A DNA stretch of 64,000 bases from Hypholoma sublateritium FD-334 SS-4. Its lineage: Eukaryota > Basidiomycota > Agaricomycetes > Agaricales > Strophariaceae. Below the pieces are notes generated by a model. It was not told where the DNA came from, ran no database searches, and saw only the letters and a list, made by a program, of their open reading frames with translations. Made by a program: the position numbers and the translations under genes. This document shows, piece by piece, positions 24,215 through 36,670 of the stretch. The DNA lies in NCBI GenBank assembly GCA_000827495.1, contig KN817523.1, positions 300,557 through 364,556 on the forward strand, in the 5' to 3' direction. Each line of letters opens with the position of its first letter. Position 1 is the stretch's first letter.

Positions 24215-27200
24215 ATGCCGGTAGAAAAGAAGACCGTACTTCGTGTCCTCTACACCATCAATAGTTCGCCACAATACATCCTCGCGCGTTCCCAGAATCG
24301 CGTTCAGATCTCCGTCATTCCCTCCAGCGAGCACGAGAGCTCTTCAGATGCATTGAACATATCTCCGCCTATATATGGTAGCGTCTCGCTCAAAACTTGC
24401 TTGGACACCGTCTTTCGGTCGAGCCCGGAGCTAGCACACGACAGCGCACGCGATTTTTCGCTATATGTTCTCGACCCATTGGAATCAAGGTCCGCGCCCG
24501 CACCGGTCCATATCAACGCAAGTGAGGATGCATTGTCGGCGAAAGGAGGTGCTCTGGGGGTGGAGCAGACGCGAGGGGTGGCGGTCGGGCTGGGGCTCAT
24601 GTCGTGGGCGTTGTCAGCGGACGAAAGCGACATGATGCCTGTAGTCGGCACTCTGGTCAAGCAGACAAATGGCCAAGAGGCACTGGAGGTGGTATTCTCA
24701 TTACGCGAGGTATGTGCAAATAACGGACTGCCGAATTATTGTGAACCTTGTTCTTGTCGTTGCAGACTATGGCAATGCCGCGGCAGGAGTGGAGTATGCC
24801 ACCTCCTGCACTACCATCCAGCTCCCAGGACAGCGCAAGCTCTGCGGCTGAGAGTTCATCGAGTCGGCCAGAATCGAAACACCAGCCATGGTACTCCAAC
24901 CAGGTATGGCGTGAGGCATGTTGATCACACGTTCAACTTTGATCATCTTCTATTTATTAGGCTATGGCCACATCTTCTGCAGCTCAACCATCCTCAGAGC
25001 ACTTGACGAGAGAAACTTTAGCCTCTATTCAGTCGCGGGCGAAACCCAAATCTAAGCCTCCGAAATCGGTTCGACAATCAACGGTGCCTGTTACCGAGTC
25101 GGATAAATTGATGAGCGCAGACACGTTTATTGGGCCCATGAAGAAGAAGGGAAGGCCAAAAACTACCAATACGGATATGAAACCACTCAGCTTATATTCA
25201 ACCACTCCTGTTTCGAGCTCGAGCTTTTCGAGCAATGCGAAGGAAATCATTGTCATAGATGGGTCGGACAGCGACGGAACGGGCGCAACGCCGACGACAA
25301 GCTCCTTCCAAATTCCAGTTAACGGGAAAGCGCCAGCTACCAGGCCCGGGCCTCAGGATATGAAGAGGAAGAAAACTAACTATTCGCAATATCCAAAGAC
25401 CCCTGCTTTTACCACGGAACCTCTAGTTAGACGCACTTCTGAACAACCTAAACCTGTTGTCCAGCAAACGCAACCAACGCAGGTGAAGTGTGAACCTCAG
25501 GACGAACCTTCTCTTCTAGATATCTTGGCCTTTTTCACTGCTACATCTTCCTCCGACCCCGCTGCGCAGAATGCAGCTATTCTTGCGGCTTTAGGTACCA
25601 TTGACTCTTCCAACTCCCAGGAAAACTCTGCGCCAGCCGCTCCCGCAAATCCAGCCCTTATATCTGCTTTGAAAAAGCTGCTCACTATCTATGCTAATGC
25701 CCCTCCTGCAAATACACCTTCCAACCCCCCGACACCGCCTTCTTCGCAGCCCTCTTCGCAGCCACAACCTCGTCACCCCCAGTCTCAGGACGATGACATT
25801 GTCATTCTTGATAAAGAGAACGTGAACCCCAAGGCGCACCAGACACCCACTGGCAAGGATGCGAAGGCCGCCAAGCTCTCAGACTCCCCGGTGTCGGCCT
25901 CTGTTGCGCAAGCCAACGCAATTGCAGGTCCATCCTCGCACGCTGACCGCAGCGCGCTCCAGAGCCTCGGTCCGAGTGCACGCCTGAACGAGCACAGCTC
26001 TCCCCGCACCACCTTGAACGAGTCCAGCCGCGCACCCAGGAACGACCGCGTCGTGCGCAAGCGCACACTGAGCGAATTTATGGACGAGAAGGAGGGTGGG
26101 CGCAGCAAGGGGAAAGGGAAGGAGCGCGAGCGCGAACGTGTCGAAAAGCGCGACGGTCACCGCCATGCGAGTGCGCAACGCCCACCTGCGAGTGACGGCC
26201 TGCGCCATTACCCGCGCCTCTTCGCGCCCGCGCAGCCACGCCCAGACGCGCCCGCGAACAACTACTACCGCACGGCCCTCGAGTGCATGTCGTCGCCCGG
26301 GCGCTCGCGGAGCGAGTCGGTCGACGACGGGATGCGGCATCTGCAGACCTCGTCCTCGTCAGGCGGCTCGCGCACGCGCCCGCCGAGCCGGGCCCCGTCG
26401 CCGAAGCAGCGCATTTCTGCGTCGTCTCCCGTGCGCGGGCTGAACCACGAGCGGAAGAAGTACGTTGTGCCGGAGTGGGCGCGCACGGGGACGGCGATGC
26501 AACCGCGTCTGTCGGAAGAGGCGCAGCGTGCGCTGGAAGAGCTCGAAGAGAAGAAAAAGCTTGAGCGCGCGGCGGCGCGGAGGCGACTGCCGTCAATGCA
26601 GTCGCGCGCGAAGACCAAGTCAGCGCGCCCGTCGTCGGCAGATGGCAGCCATGCCACCGAGAATGAGCCAGCCCGGCCGCGCCCCCTCGCGCCGTCTGCC
26701 GCAACGATGCCCAGCAGCGACCGCCCGCTTGTTGCAGCGAGCAACGTCAATTTCCCGTTCATGTTGACACGGTCTTCATCACCGCCACCAAATCCGAGAG
26801 TCGTCCCGCGAACGCCAAAGACGCCCGTGCGCGACCGGCACCATATGCGGTTCACGCCGGGGCAAGAAAACGAATCGCTATTCACGCCGATCGTGCGCAG
26901 CGGAAGCCTGTTTGGGAGTGCGAATTCGCGCACCTTGCACACTCCTCTGCAAGGGATCCTGACGTCGCCGCTTGGGAACCGCAAGAAGGCGAAGTTGACG
27001 CCAGCGAGGTCGCTGGTGTCGGGGAAACCGTCATCGACTCCTATATCATGGAAGCTTTCGTCGTTGCAGTCGTCAGAAGATTCCAAGATGTTGGAGGAGG
27101 AACAAACGCTGTCTCTTGAACGCGAACTCGAGGAAGCAATGGACGACCTCGATTGTCCGCCGAGCTCGTTGCCTATTGCAAGTAGCGACATCGACGTCGA

Positions 27201-27873
27201 CGAGGACCATACCTCGAACGACCCCGATGCTACCATAGGTTTGGACCAGGAAGACATCGAAATCAGCCCGGTAAAACAGCACTGGCAAGGCCTGCCTCCA
27301 TCGTCGCCGCCTCCTCCGTCGAGCCCGATGCTGCTGCCAGCGGTGTACGACGACGAAGAGATGGACGAACTGCCCGTGGCGACGCCGGACAGCGAAACGG
27401 ACACGGACATGACGCCGTGCGGCAGCGACGCGACCGCTGAGAGCCCTGCTTCACTCGACGAGCAGCTCGCCGACGCGCTTGCAACAGGCGACTTCGCCTC
27501 GTTCTTTCCGCCTGCCGAAGGTGCGGGCCCAGGGAGCGCGGGCCTCATGGATATCTTCGACCAGTTCACACACCTTAATTCGGACCCTACAGAAAGTGAA
27601 GGGTTCGGGGCCCTTGACGGCGGTGGCGATGGCACGCTCGGCGCGATGTTCGAGAATGGATTAGATGGCATCGACTTCACGGAGTTCTGGGAGACATTCA
27701 AGCCGCTGGTCAACGACAGCACGCAGTTCGCCGCGCACGAGCACGGTGGGGCAAGTGGCGGCGCGCTTTTCGATATGACGAAGGAGGAAGGAGAGTTTTC
27801 TCAGTTTGCAGAGATCGATCATGTCAAATTGGCGGATGACATGCAGGCGCTGCTGAGCGGGTGTTTGATGTGA
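24215..27873 (+). CDS. Ams2/SPT21 N-terminal domain protein (histone-gene regulator type)
   Basis: Exons 24215-24709, 24766-24903 and 24961-27873 give 1181 aa, all in phase 0. The first 165 residues carry the conserved domain: VLRVLYTINSSPQYILARSQ, SLKTCLDTVFRSSPELAHDS, FSLYVLDPLESRSAP, GVAVGLGLMSWALSADESD and NGQEALEVVFSLRE. Known: SPT21 in budding yeast and Ams2 in fission yeast activate core histone genes. The rest is low-complexity, rich in Ser, Pro and charged residues. It has one AT-hook-like KKKGRPK (about residue 273), two patches resembling SUMO-interaction motifs (IIVIDGSDSD, DDDIVILDKEN), a Lys/Glu helix (ALEELEEKKKLERAAARRR) and an acidic C-terminus (DFTEFWETFKPLVND). I see no GATA zinc finger, unlike Ams2. 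The long minus-strand frame opposite exon 3 is a shadow. Confidence 0.8.
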
Positions 27874-28786
27874 TCTATTTTGTTTGGGGCAATCTCGTAG
27901 TGATTTTCTTCCGTCGTAAGTCCTTAGGTTTTCTTTTCAGTCCGGCCAATTTCTGATGGGCTTTCTCAATATGACAGGCTTAATTTCATCTCATTCGGAT
28001 TCGAACATGTCACAATATTTCTCGGTATCCAAAACTCCGCATTGATCAATGATACTATCCAACTGCATATTTATTCCAGTCCCCTCTTTTGATCCACACC
28101 CCCAAGTAACGATGATTCGACGCACAACCCTACTGTTATCTGCAATCGCACACACTTAGATACCTCGTGCTCTTTGGCACGCATGAACTTGACGTCAGGA
28201 ATCGCTTGAACACTTCGTAACGGACAACGAACCCAAGGACTTTCTTCACTCACGAAGGTCATCCCCTTTACGCTCAACCTGTACTTGACTTGTACTTTAC
28301 TATGTATAAGCCATCGGATGAATACGCGTTGTTCGACCTCAGATCACTTGCCTTGCCTCTGTTGAACCTGCCCACTGGGTCCGCCTGTGCGCACGACGCA
28401 TGAATACCAGCGGATGATATCGATACGCCCTCAGTTGCTAATTGGAAAGTATTACGAAAATAGCACTTCTCACTGCTCAGTCTAGAGACGTTGAACTTCA
28501 AAAATGCTTTGTAAGTGGAATACACCATTCAAAACTGATTCTCGAGTTTTCTGTTTGCACTGACTGCAGGTTGACTTGGAAAATTATGATTCGTCGCGCA
28601 TCTGGCATGTGACGCATAACGCCGAGTCCGGGCCCTCGTCCATGCCGCGTAACGTAAGTGCTCCAAACCAGTTGCAACCACCGCGACAAAATCCGGGTCA
28701 GTGAGATCCCTTTGCTTGATACCGTGTTCTGATAAATTCAAGCTTTGAAAATTTCGCACTAGATTGATTGATCGAACACCACGACG
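27874..28786. other. Intergenic region
   Basis: 3' UTR of the SPT21-like gene and promoter of the HET gene. Short frames on the minus strand (28274-28759) have no recognisable content. Confidence 0.45.
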
Positions 28787-30840
28787 ATGGCTACTCTACC
28801 GGTCTCCAGGGAAAAGGTGAACAGTGGTACGCTATTTTGCTAAGCAACATATGTATCTCGGGCTCACAGACATGGTGAAATCTCACTAGAACAAACTCAT
28901 GTGTTAATAAAGGCGCTCGAGAGCTTTATCGTTCAGATGATCCAAGTTCACACTCTCGGATTGAGTAAGACCGTCTGTAATTGTTTTCTCAAGAAACCCG
29001 ATTGCTAAAAGCCCTTAGTGGATGACAATCGCACTGATCAAGCTCATGGAACCGAAGCTAGAGAGCTGATTATTGCCTTACAGAAGTTTATTAATTCCTT
29101 GATTCCCCCACAAGCAGTCTTAGAAGAAGAAAATCGTGGCGCGGCCGAGAAAGTATTGGAAGAAGGCAAGAAATATTGATATTGATCTTCAATTGCAGAC
29201 CAGCCTAACCACTAGCGTGTGAAGCAGATATTGTACCAGTGAACGATGAGGCGATAAACAAAACAGAGAAACCTCCTCCACATGATCAATCACCACTCTT
29301 TCAACGAGCCCTGGAGGAAACTCGGCATTTTATCTTCAATCGCATGCCCATCCGTTTACTCAAATTCAATCTAGACGGCACAGAAATAAGGCTCATCGAA
29401 AGGGGAGAGCTCTGGCGTGGTATCGCTTCTGCAATGGAACTTGCTTTTGACGAGGATTCAATTCAAACCGATATTCAGCACTTAATATCTAACGACTACG
29501 AATCGCAAGCAGCCACAGACCTTGCTGTATCTGCGTTTTGCGCTGATTATCAGCGGTATGCCATCTTATCTCACACCTGGCTTCAGAGCGCCGCGGGCGA
29601 GGTGACATACGGAAATTGGATAGACCAGAACTTTGATCAGGGCTACGCTGGGTATCGAAAACTGGTGACTTTCTGTCGCGTTGCGGCCGCTGAATACGGC
29701 TTGACACTAGGATGGATGGACACCGTCTGCATCAACAAGGAAAGCAGCTCCGAGCTTGACGAGTCAATCCGTTCAATGTACAGCTGGTACGAGACGTCTA
29801 CTGTCTGTATCACATATCTCGCTGGCACCACAGAACTTCGACAAATGCACAAGGACCCTTGGTTTACTAGGGGCTGGACATTGCAGGAGATGGTCGCACC
29901 TCAAGACATGTCGTTCTACTCTGCAGAATGGAATTTGCTAGCTCCCGGCGAAGGAGATGACAAGGCAAAACCCGGCATCATGCACGAGATCGTGGAGGCA
30001 ACAACGATAACGGAAAAAGAGCTCCTTATGGGTGGAAGGCACGTCCCGATCTCTCGAAGGATGCAATGGGCTGCCAAAAGACAAGTAACACGCGAAGAGG
30101 ACAGAGCTTATTCATTAATGGGCATGTTTGACGTCAGCATATCAACAGCATACGGCGAAGGCGCTGAGCGCGCATTTGTCAGGCTTTTGAAGGAAATCCT
30201 CAACACCAATACTCCCGAATTGCTGGATATCGTGAACCACGGCTACGTTCGAGATTCAAAGCCAAGCTTCTCGACCACCCGCACGAGCTCCCTGATTCCG
30301 CCTTCCCCACGAGATTATCTCTGGCGCGCAGAATCTAACAAAATTTGGGCGAACTGCCGCCCCAAAATTCCAATCAATCTCACACCATTAGGCCTCCAGA
30401 TACCCGTTCTCCTGATCCCTGGTATTAGCTGTTTAGATTTACCAGCGTCGCACCCGCAGCCTCCGTTTATGCCGTGGAACGAAGCACACAGGCCTGCAAT
30501 CTCCGCTGATATTTTGAAATATGACGTTCAATATCGCAGTCAATTTATGCCCGCACACGACAAGCATGCCGTTATCTTCGCCATTCTGAATCATCGGGAA
30601 AGGTCGACCACGATTGAAATAAACGCGGATCTTTGCTATGCAGTCACATTGTTTCCTACTTACTTCTCGAAATCTCATGCCAAGGTACCTGAAGATGGCA
30701 CCACTGTGTCAATATTGGAGACCGAGAGACCAATAATTCTGAAGTTCGATCGACAGACAAACGATCCGTCGCGAATGCCTTTTAACAAGGCTGACCTGGA
30801 GCCACATGGAATGTATCTGCGGACTCTTTACTTTAGATGA
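28787..30840 (+). CDS. HET-domain protein (heterokaryon incompatibility type)
   Basis: Exons 28787-28826, 28890-28964, 29019-29165 and 29216-30840 give 628 aa. The third intron has a GC donor (gcaaga) and a tag acceptor; without it the frame stops at once. Seen: a helical N-terminus (THVLIKALESFIVQMIQ, ARELIIALQKFINSLIPP), then the HET core from about residue 202: YAILSHTWLQSAAGEVTYGN, LGWMDTVCINKESSSELDES, MYSWYETSTVCITYL, PWFTRGWTLQEMVAP. It is followed by RQVTREEDRAYSLMGMFDVS and YGEGAERAFVRLL, the usual extension of basidiomycete HET proteins. Known: HET domains trigger cell death in ascomycete vegetative incompatibility; in basidiomycetes their role is mostly untested. No ankyrin, WD or NACHT repeats follow, so this is a short HET protein. 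The 5' exons are predicted; the large exon is secure. Confidence 0.8.
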
Positions 30841-31307
30841 TAAAACTAGCTGTGATTTGGATATACTACGTTTACTCAACGTTTACTACTTGAATTTGCA
30901 ACAAACTTAAGCAATTTCATTGTTTCGTCAAATATTAGTGTCCACTGGCATCGTGACTGGTAGTCTGCTTTCATAGAGAGGGGTATCAAACTGATTGCAA
31001 GCGCGAGTATAGCGTCGGCGGTCGTGGACGCCATGCGAGTGTTTTCAAGTTGCGAGTGCCGGGCGGCTTGACGGCAGATGCCGCAGCCGCATGTTGGCCG
31101 CATGTTGGCCGCAAACGTGTGACCCCCCATTACGCATATTTTGCACAGGGGTGGCACGCGGCAGATATCTTTTACTTAACACCATCTTGATTCTCCCAAC
31201 GCCATCCACAGCTACGCCCTGGCCCTCATACGCACTGCTTTAGAGAAAGTTTCTCCACATTCACCGGCCCCCTCAATTACCTCTCTCTCATACCACTTCA
31301 ACTAGCT
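30841..31307. other. Intergenic region
   Basis: 3' UTR of the HET gene and promoter of acidic gene A. A short tandem duplication of the word catgttggccgca lies near 31090. No gene seen. The CACGTG box of the sister genes is absent. Confidence 0.45.
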
Positions 31308-31923
31308 ATGTCCTCTGCAGGATCGTCTTTCAATTCACCTGAGGGCCACGAACTGGTGAGCTTTACAAGCCTTGGTCAATCGCCATTGAGGTAGATATCC
31401 TTACGCGCCGTAGTTCTCAGTTTCTGAAAGCGTATGGAGTGAAGCTTCTGCCTGGCTCTCCAGCAAAGGCACGTCTCTCGACGTTGTGTTCGACGTTGTG
31501 TTCGATTCTCCTGCCTCCTCGTCCTACGTCGGCTTGCAACCCGTGTACAGCCAACCGGACCTCGCTTTTGCTGCAGACACCCTGATATCCCTGGGTCAGC
31601 TTGAGCCGCTGGTAGAGAAGGCGTATTATCTTTCGCCTGATCACCCGGACCAAGGATACAGCAGAATGTGCTACGCTGAGCTCGGACCACTCATGGGAGA
31701 TGGGGATTCTTATCTGCTTGAAGAGGAAAACATGCTCAACGGGATGTATGCGAGCACGCTGGAGCTTATGCATGCAATTTCCATCGAAGATGTTTCATCA
31801 GGATTCAACTCCCTTGACATGGCGGTGGAGATGGAAGCCGAGTTGGCGCTCAGCGAAGATACGGATAGCGGCGACGATGCGACCTACGTCAACGATTCGG
31901 ACGAATATGAGCTTGCTGAGTGA
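31308..31923 (+). CDS. Small acidic protein, family member A (185 aa)
   Basis: Exon 1 (31308-31355) has 16 codons, MSSAGSSFNSPEGHEL. A 58-nt phase-0 intron beginning gtgagctttac follows, then exon 2 (31414-31923). Seen: EASAWLSSKGTSLDVVFD, LISLGQLEPLVEKAYYLSPD followed by HPDQGYSRMCYAEL, and an acidic tail (SEDTDSGDDATYVNDSDEYE). No signal peptide, helix-rich membrane part or known domain. I do not recognise the family. Member D at 42585-43214 shares every one of these blocks and the intron position; members B and C are shorter relatives. The in-frame duplication DVVFDVVFD at the DNA level (a 15-bp tandem repeat near 31480) is an oddity of this copy. The intron boundary is supported by the homologous boundary in D. 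Confidence 0.68.
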
Positions 31924-34079
31924 TATTCCTTTCTCGCTCCGCCGTTGTTCCGAGTTCGTGCTTCATCTACACTCTCCAATCACCCATTCCGTACACGAAC
32001 CCACGTAGTCTTATCACCTGAATCGCTCTTATCTGGTTTCTTGCCTTCATCTGTTATTCGACTATGTATTGCTCACTGTCTGGTTATGTCCTCTTAAACA
32101 CTCCGTCACGCTATCTTACATTTATATTGCTCTCCTAATCGTCGCTGTCGCTACATCACACTGTTTTGCCACCCCTCTCATCCATTCCATCACTTATCAA
32201 GATTACCATCTCACACATACAGCCTCTCAAAACTGTGTATATGTTACGGTTGATTATCATTGAATCAAATATAGTTCTTCCACGGCTTTCAGTGATTCCA
32301 TTGTCACTTATTCTTGCAAAGTCTCTCATGGTATTGCTGCCTCCAGTTCAATAGGTACTTGTCAAGCTGGGAATACATCTACGGCATTCATCCGTATATA
32401 GTTTAAATATGCCGCCCCACTCGCAGCGCTACACCTTTCCCAGTCCCGTCTTCACTGCTCAAGCTAAATTTAGCCGGCTGAAATGACGCGACGTCAGTAC
32501 ACCTGCGTAACGTGATCGCAAATTAGCGCTCGCCGCTCTTCATTGAATTCACCGCTCACACTCCGCGCGGCGCGACAGGTCCGGAGGACCGGATAGGCCT
32601 ACGGCGACACGTGTCCGACTCCGAGTCGAAACCCGCTGCTGGGACTCGGACTTGGTTAGAACCTTCAGCATACCTTCAGCTCACTGAGCACTGCTCTCAT
32701 GATCATCTGCGATTGGCCGCTTCCATGCCAATTCCATACGTATAGCCAACGTATAGCCACTTCCTTTGTCACTAACCTCCGACCTGGCCAGTCACCCGCT
32801 CGATCTACTAAAGGGAACAATGTCCATTCTAAGATCAATGCACCTCGACAAATCCCTGTAGCCTGCCGTAGTCCAAATCTCTGCGCTGGCGAATTCTTGT
32901 TTCGCAACATCATGAAAAGCAGGGCGACTCGAACTCTCGACGAAGACAAGGTTGGGACCGTTCAGAATTGAAGTTCAACGCTTGAACGTTTGAACTTTGG
33001 AGCATTTTGAACCTCGGGCGGGGTGCGTCCGCTTCAGCAGACCCCCATGTTGTAGGTGCGCACGCGTTTGGCGACATGCGTAAGCGGTACACACTATGCG
33101 CTGAATGTGGACCCGTTCGGGGTCAGCTCGCGGAAAAGTCCCCGGTCTGTTTTCTTGTCGGTGTTCTCATTAGCCAGCAAATAATCGTTTTCTGCAGGAT
33201 CTGGATGTAAGAAAAATCGTGCCCTGATGGTAAGGGGTAAGGGAAACGATCGCGACGCTGGGAGTGCGTATGGAGTACGGTGGACGGTACGTAGGTTCAG
33301 TCTGGATGGGGAGCTATGTATGTATACGTTGATCTATTATATTCCTTGTTATAAGCTGTCATACACTTTTTTCCAGACTGAGGATCGCGAAACATTCCGA
33401 TGTCCCTTTTCACAAGGGAATGATGGTTCACCGAACGTCAGAAATTACCTCAGTGTAACACGAGACATTTGTCGAAGGAACAGCCTTTAGTAACTGGTGC
33501 GACGAGGCATATGTTGTTCTGATACAAGGACGATGCAATTTTTGACTCAGCGCGATGTATCTGTCATTCAGGTCTTAACACGAGGTGCAAGCAAAAGGTT
33601 CGGAGCTCCCAGAAAATTAAACAAACGAGGGGACTTTGATGAGAATATGTTTTATCATCGACAAAGAACCTTTCGGCCTCTTAAAGACGACGTTGGCCGC
33701 GAGCAATGCTTGCCATGATGAAAATGTCCGCGCCTCCACAATTATTGCTACACCCTTGCGCTGGTCTGCCCCTCTATCGGGGACATATGGAATTTCTGCC
33801 ACTCACTATTCTTGAACGCTGGGCGTCAAACAGCTAGCTATTCATCGCCAGGCATACAGTCAAGGTGAGATTGTAAACTGTGAACCCCATCCCGCCACTG
33901 GTCGTGTATCGCTGATAATGGATGTTAGACGACCTTGGGTTCCCGACTGCGTTCCACGCGACGCGCTTCACACTCAGCACTGAGGCCGAAGGGACGTCTA
34001 CGCTGCTCACGGCATGCAATTTGGCCATGCTACGGCGAGCCGCGAGACGTTCTGAGGTGCTGAATCTGAATGGGAAGTC
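31924..34079. other. Non-coding segment, left half of a segmental duplication
   Basis: From about 32750 on, this DNA resembles 35390-36560 in order and orientation. Shared words include acaatgtccattct (32817 and 35419), DPAENDYL-like minus-strand text near 33190 against 35900, and gttggccgcgagcaatgcttgcc near 33690 against a close version near 36206. Frames on either strand are broken in this half. No gene supported. Confidence 0.5.
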
Positions 34080-34126
34080 GCCTCCAGCCACACACGTGAT
34101 ACCTCCCGTATTTAAGGCAGCAGGAG
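34080..34126 (+). promoter_or_regulatory. Conserved promoter block with CACGTG box, gene B
   Basis: Contains CACGTG at 34093-34098, then gtatttaaggcagcagg. Nearly the same block precedes gene C (36513-36556). The distance from the box to the ATG is about 186 bp. CACGTG is bound by bHLH factors in fungi; use here is inferred. Confidence 0.45.
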
Positions 34127-34283
34127 TTTTCTTTCAACCATCCCGACTCCCCTCCCACCGCGATCACGCTCTGCCCAGGCCGCCTTCTAAGTCCTCCCTA
34201 CACATTACTTCATTGCCTCTAGCCACCTGTTTCCATTACCTCACCTTTCCCCCTCCCATCAATACCCACACCCTTAAGACACC

Positions 34284-34738
34284 ATGGCCGACTCTTCTTC
34301 GACTGACTCGAGCACAGCGCAGAACGGATTGGTAGGCTTTCCCATAGGTGCGCGTCGGTTAGAATAACTCTGATATCTGCGCATCAGACTCAGTGCCGAG
34401 TCCAAATCTCCGAAGAGGAACGAGATCTGTTATTCGAATTCATGGCGTTGGCTGGAATGTCACTCGACCTAGAAACGTTCAGTTTACATTCAGAGAACGA
34501 AAATGAGATCAGTCGACTCGGGCTTGACACCGTCGTTGTTTCTCTTGGACGATTGCAGCCATGTCTGGATACCGCGCCTGAGGGAGGGTCCAACGAGGTG
34601 GCCGAGCCACCATCTAGCTCGGAGGATACACCCCCCGTCGGCGCCGCACAGGCAATGTGGCCAGAAGATGACGATGAGCTGCATGCACTGTACCTCGAAT
34701 ACATGCGTGAAGACAGCGAAGACAGCGAAGACTCATAG
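34284..34738 (+). CDS. Small acidic protein, family member B (130 aa)
   Basis: Exon 1 (34284-34331) is again 16 codons (MADSSSTDSSTAQNGL). A 62-nt phase-0 intron beginning gtaggcttt leads to exon 2 (34394-34738). Seen: EFMALAGMSLDLETFSL, VVSLGRLQPCLDTAPEGG, PPSSSEDTPPVGAAQAMWPE and a very acidic end (DDDELHALYLEYMREDSEDS). The pieces 'SLDxxxF' and 'VSLGxLxP' line up with members A and D; the tail lines up with member C (AIPWPANEDEMHDLFTDYMA). No known domain. A short tandem repeat in the last codons (gaagacagc twice) suggests slippage growth of the acidic tail. Function unknown. Confidence 0.65.
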
Positions 34739-36512
34739 GACGCCTCTAGGCGGGACCCGTCCAACCAAGTTCAACGCCCATACGAGACTAGCTAACGGTG
34801 AATAATCTCGACGAGTGATATCTCCACTCCCGACCACTGCACGTCGCCTGCTCACATTAACGAACATTACGATTTTTATTACCGTTCATCTTACCCATGT
34901 TTTGTTTTCAATCTGTAAATTGCCGTCTGCTATATCGCCATTGACTCGCATAATTTCCTATTCTGTCTAGGTCAGTCCTACAGAGAACCAAGTCGCTTAT
35001 ACCATCCTTATCACTATCTACTACTACCGCTTCATGTTGTACAACAATTACTTCTAATAACATCCACCCAGCTGAATATCTAAACTACCACTCACATTTT
35101 CGCAAAAGAAATTTTGTTCTACTGAATTGTCTTCGTGGAGGAGTTCTCTCTCTGTTGGAATTAGGATATACTTTGTGAACTCCCGTCTGGCTGCATTGAA
35201 CCTTGGCCCCTCAGGCCTCAGCATGACCGCGTGCTATATTTAGAGTCTAGAGTCTAGACGCTCTCGAAATTGACGCGCGTCGCGCGACGTCACCGCATGT
35301 GATGTGATGACGGCCGTGTCTTCCTTCGGAGTCATTACTGCCAGTGTGTGCACTGCGGGCGCCGTGCGTCTCCGCTCGCCACTCCCCGTTCAGTCATCCC
35401 GGAGACCTATTAAAGGCCACAATGTCCATTCTCAATTTCGCCTCAACCAACCCTCAACTAGTCTCTGCTGCCTGCTGTCGTGCAAAAATTCTGCGCTGAC
35501 AATGTCTCGTGAATATGAATGACTGCGTGAACATCGTGAAGAGCAGGCCGACTCGAGCCTTAGAAGAAGAAGGCGCAGATGCGATGTAAGGCTGGAATTC
35601 TAGTGCAGGATGCGTTCGCTTCAGCAGTTCCCCACTCCCAGTCCTTTGAGGCCAGCCTTTGGCACAAGGTCGACAACAGCTTGTCTGAGGCCCTGGGCAC
35701 CACATGCGCTGGCGACCTCGACGACGATGCATTCCACCCTTCCTCATTGATCACCTCGCGCACGATGCGGGAAGGACGTATCTCGTCCTTCTGCTCTGCA
35801 GAGACTACACGCTCCATCTGCTCAAAGCGGACTCGTTTGAGGTCAGTCCCGGAAGAGTTCCCGTCGATGTTCTCATTAGCCGACAGATAGTCATTTTCTG
35901 CAGGACCTGACTGGAAGAATAATTGATCCATGATGGTTTATCGATCATCGTCATTCGTCTCTGTGCAACACGAGAAATTTATCGAAGAAAAGGCCTTTAA
36001 CTAGCACGACAAAGCGTATGTTGCTCTGAAACAATGATAATGCAATTTTTTTGATCCAGTGCAATATATCTGCGATTCAAGAACCTGACGAGAGGCACAC
36101 GCAAAAGGCTCGGAGCTCCCGAAAAAAATCAAGCAAAGGAGGGGACTTGATAAGAATATGTTTTATCATCGACAAAGAACTTGTTAGCCTTTAAAAGACG
36201 ACGTTGGCCACGGGCAATGCCTGCCAACATGGAATTCTTTCCGCCTCGACGACTATTGCTTCACCCTCATGCTTGTCTGCCCCTCTATCGGGAACATATG
36301 GAATTTCTGCCACTCACTGATCTCGAATGCGATGCGCTGTCGAACGGCTACGTGCATATGGTTAAGGGTGCGAATCAGTCTGCTGTGTGCTCCAGTCAGT
36401 GCTCATGCTTCAGCCATTTCGATATATCTCTTTATGGTCAACTAGGGTGAAGGGCAAGTCCGTGGGTCGTGAAGTAGCATGGTCACTGTTGAGATTCCAG
36501 AGCGGTAAATCG
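34739..36512. other. Right half of the segmental duplication
   Basis: Counterpart of 32750-34080. A 123-codon minus-strand frame at 35560-35931 (starting MDQLFFQSGPAENDYLSANE) and an alternative plus-strand reading around 35690-35910 (DYTLHLLKADSFEVSPGR) are both possible, but the other copy of the duplication keeps neither, so I do not call a gene. The word cctcaggcctca occurs near 35210. Confidence 0.45.
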
Positions 36513-36556
36513 TCTTCAGCCACACACGTGATACCTTCTATATCTAAGGCAGCAGG
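36513..36556 (+). promoter_or_regulatory. Conserved promoter block with CACGTG box, gene C
   Basis: CACGTG at 36525-36530, followed by tatctaaggcagcagg. It is the duplicate of the block at 34080-34126. The distance to the ATG of gene C is about 141 bp. Confidence 0.45.
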
Positions 36557-36670
36557 TCGTCCTTTAACCTCAACCCCTCCTCACACCGCAACCACGCTCT
36601 GCCCAGGCTTCTCAGCCCTCACACAACTTTACCGCATCTACCCATCCGCCTCAACCGTACCCCTTACAAC

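Noticed and set aside
26265..27722. 485-codon open frame on the minus strand
   Set aside because: It lies exactly antisense to exon 3 of the SPT21-like gene. Its serine-rich composition mirrors that gene's codon bias, and no domain is seen.
35560..35931. 123-codon minus-strand frame as a possible gene
   Set aside because: Its counterpart in the other half of the segmental duplication is broken by stops, and no homology is recognised.
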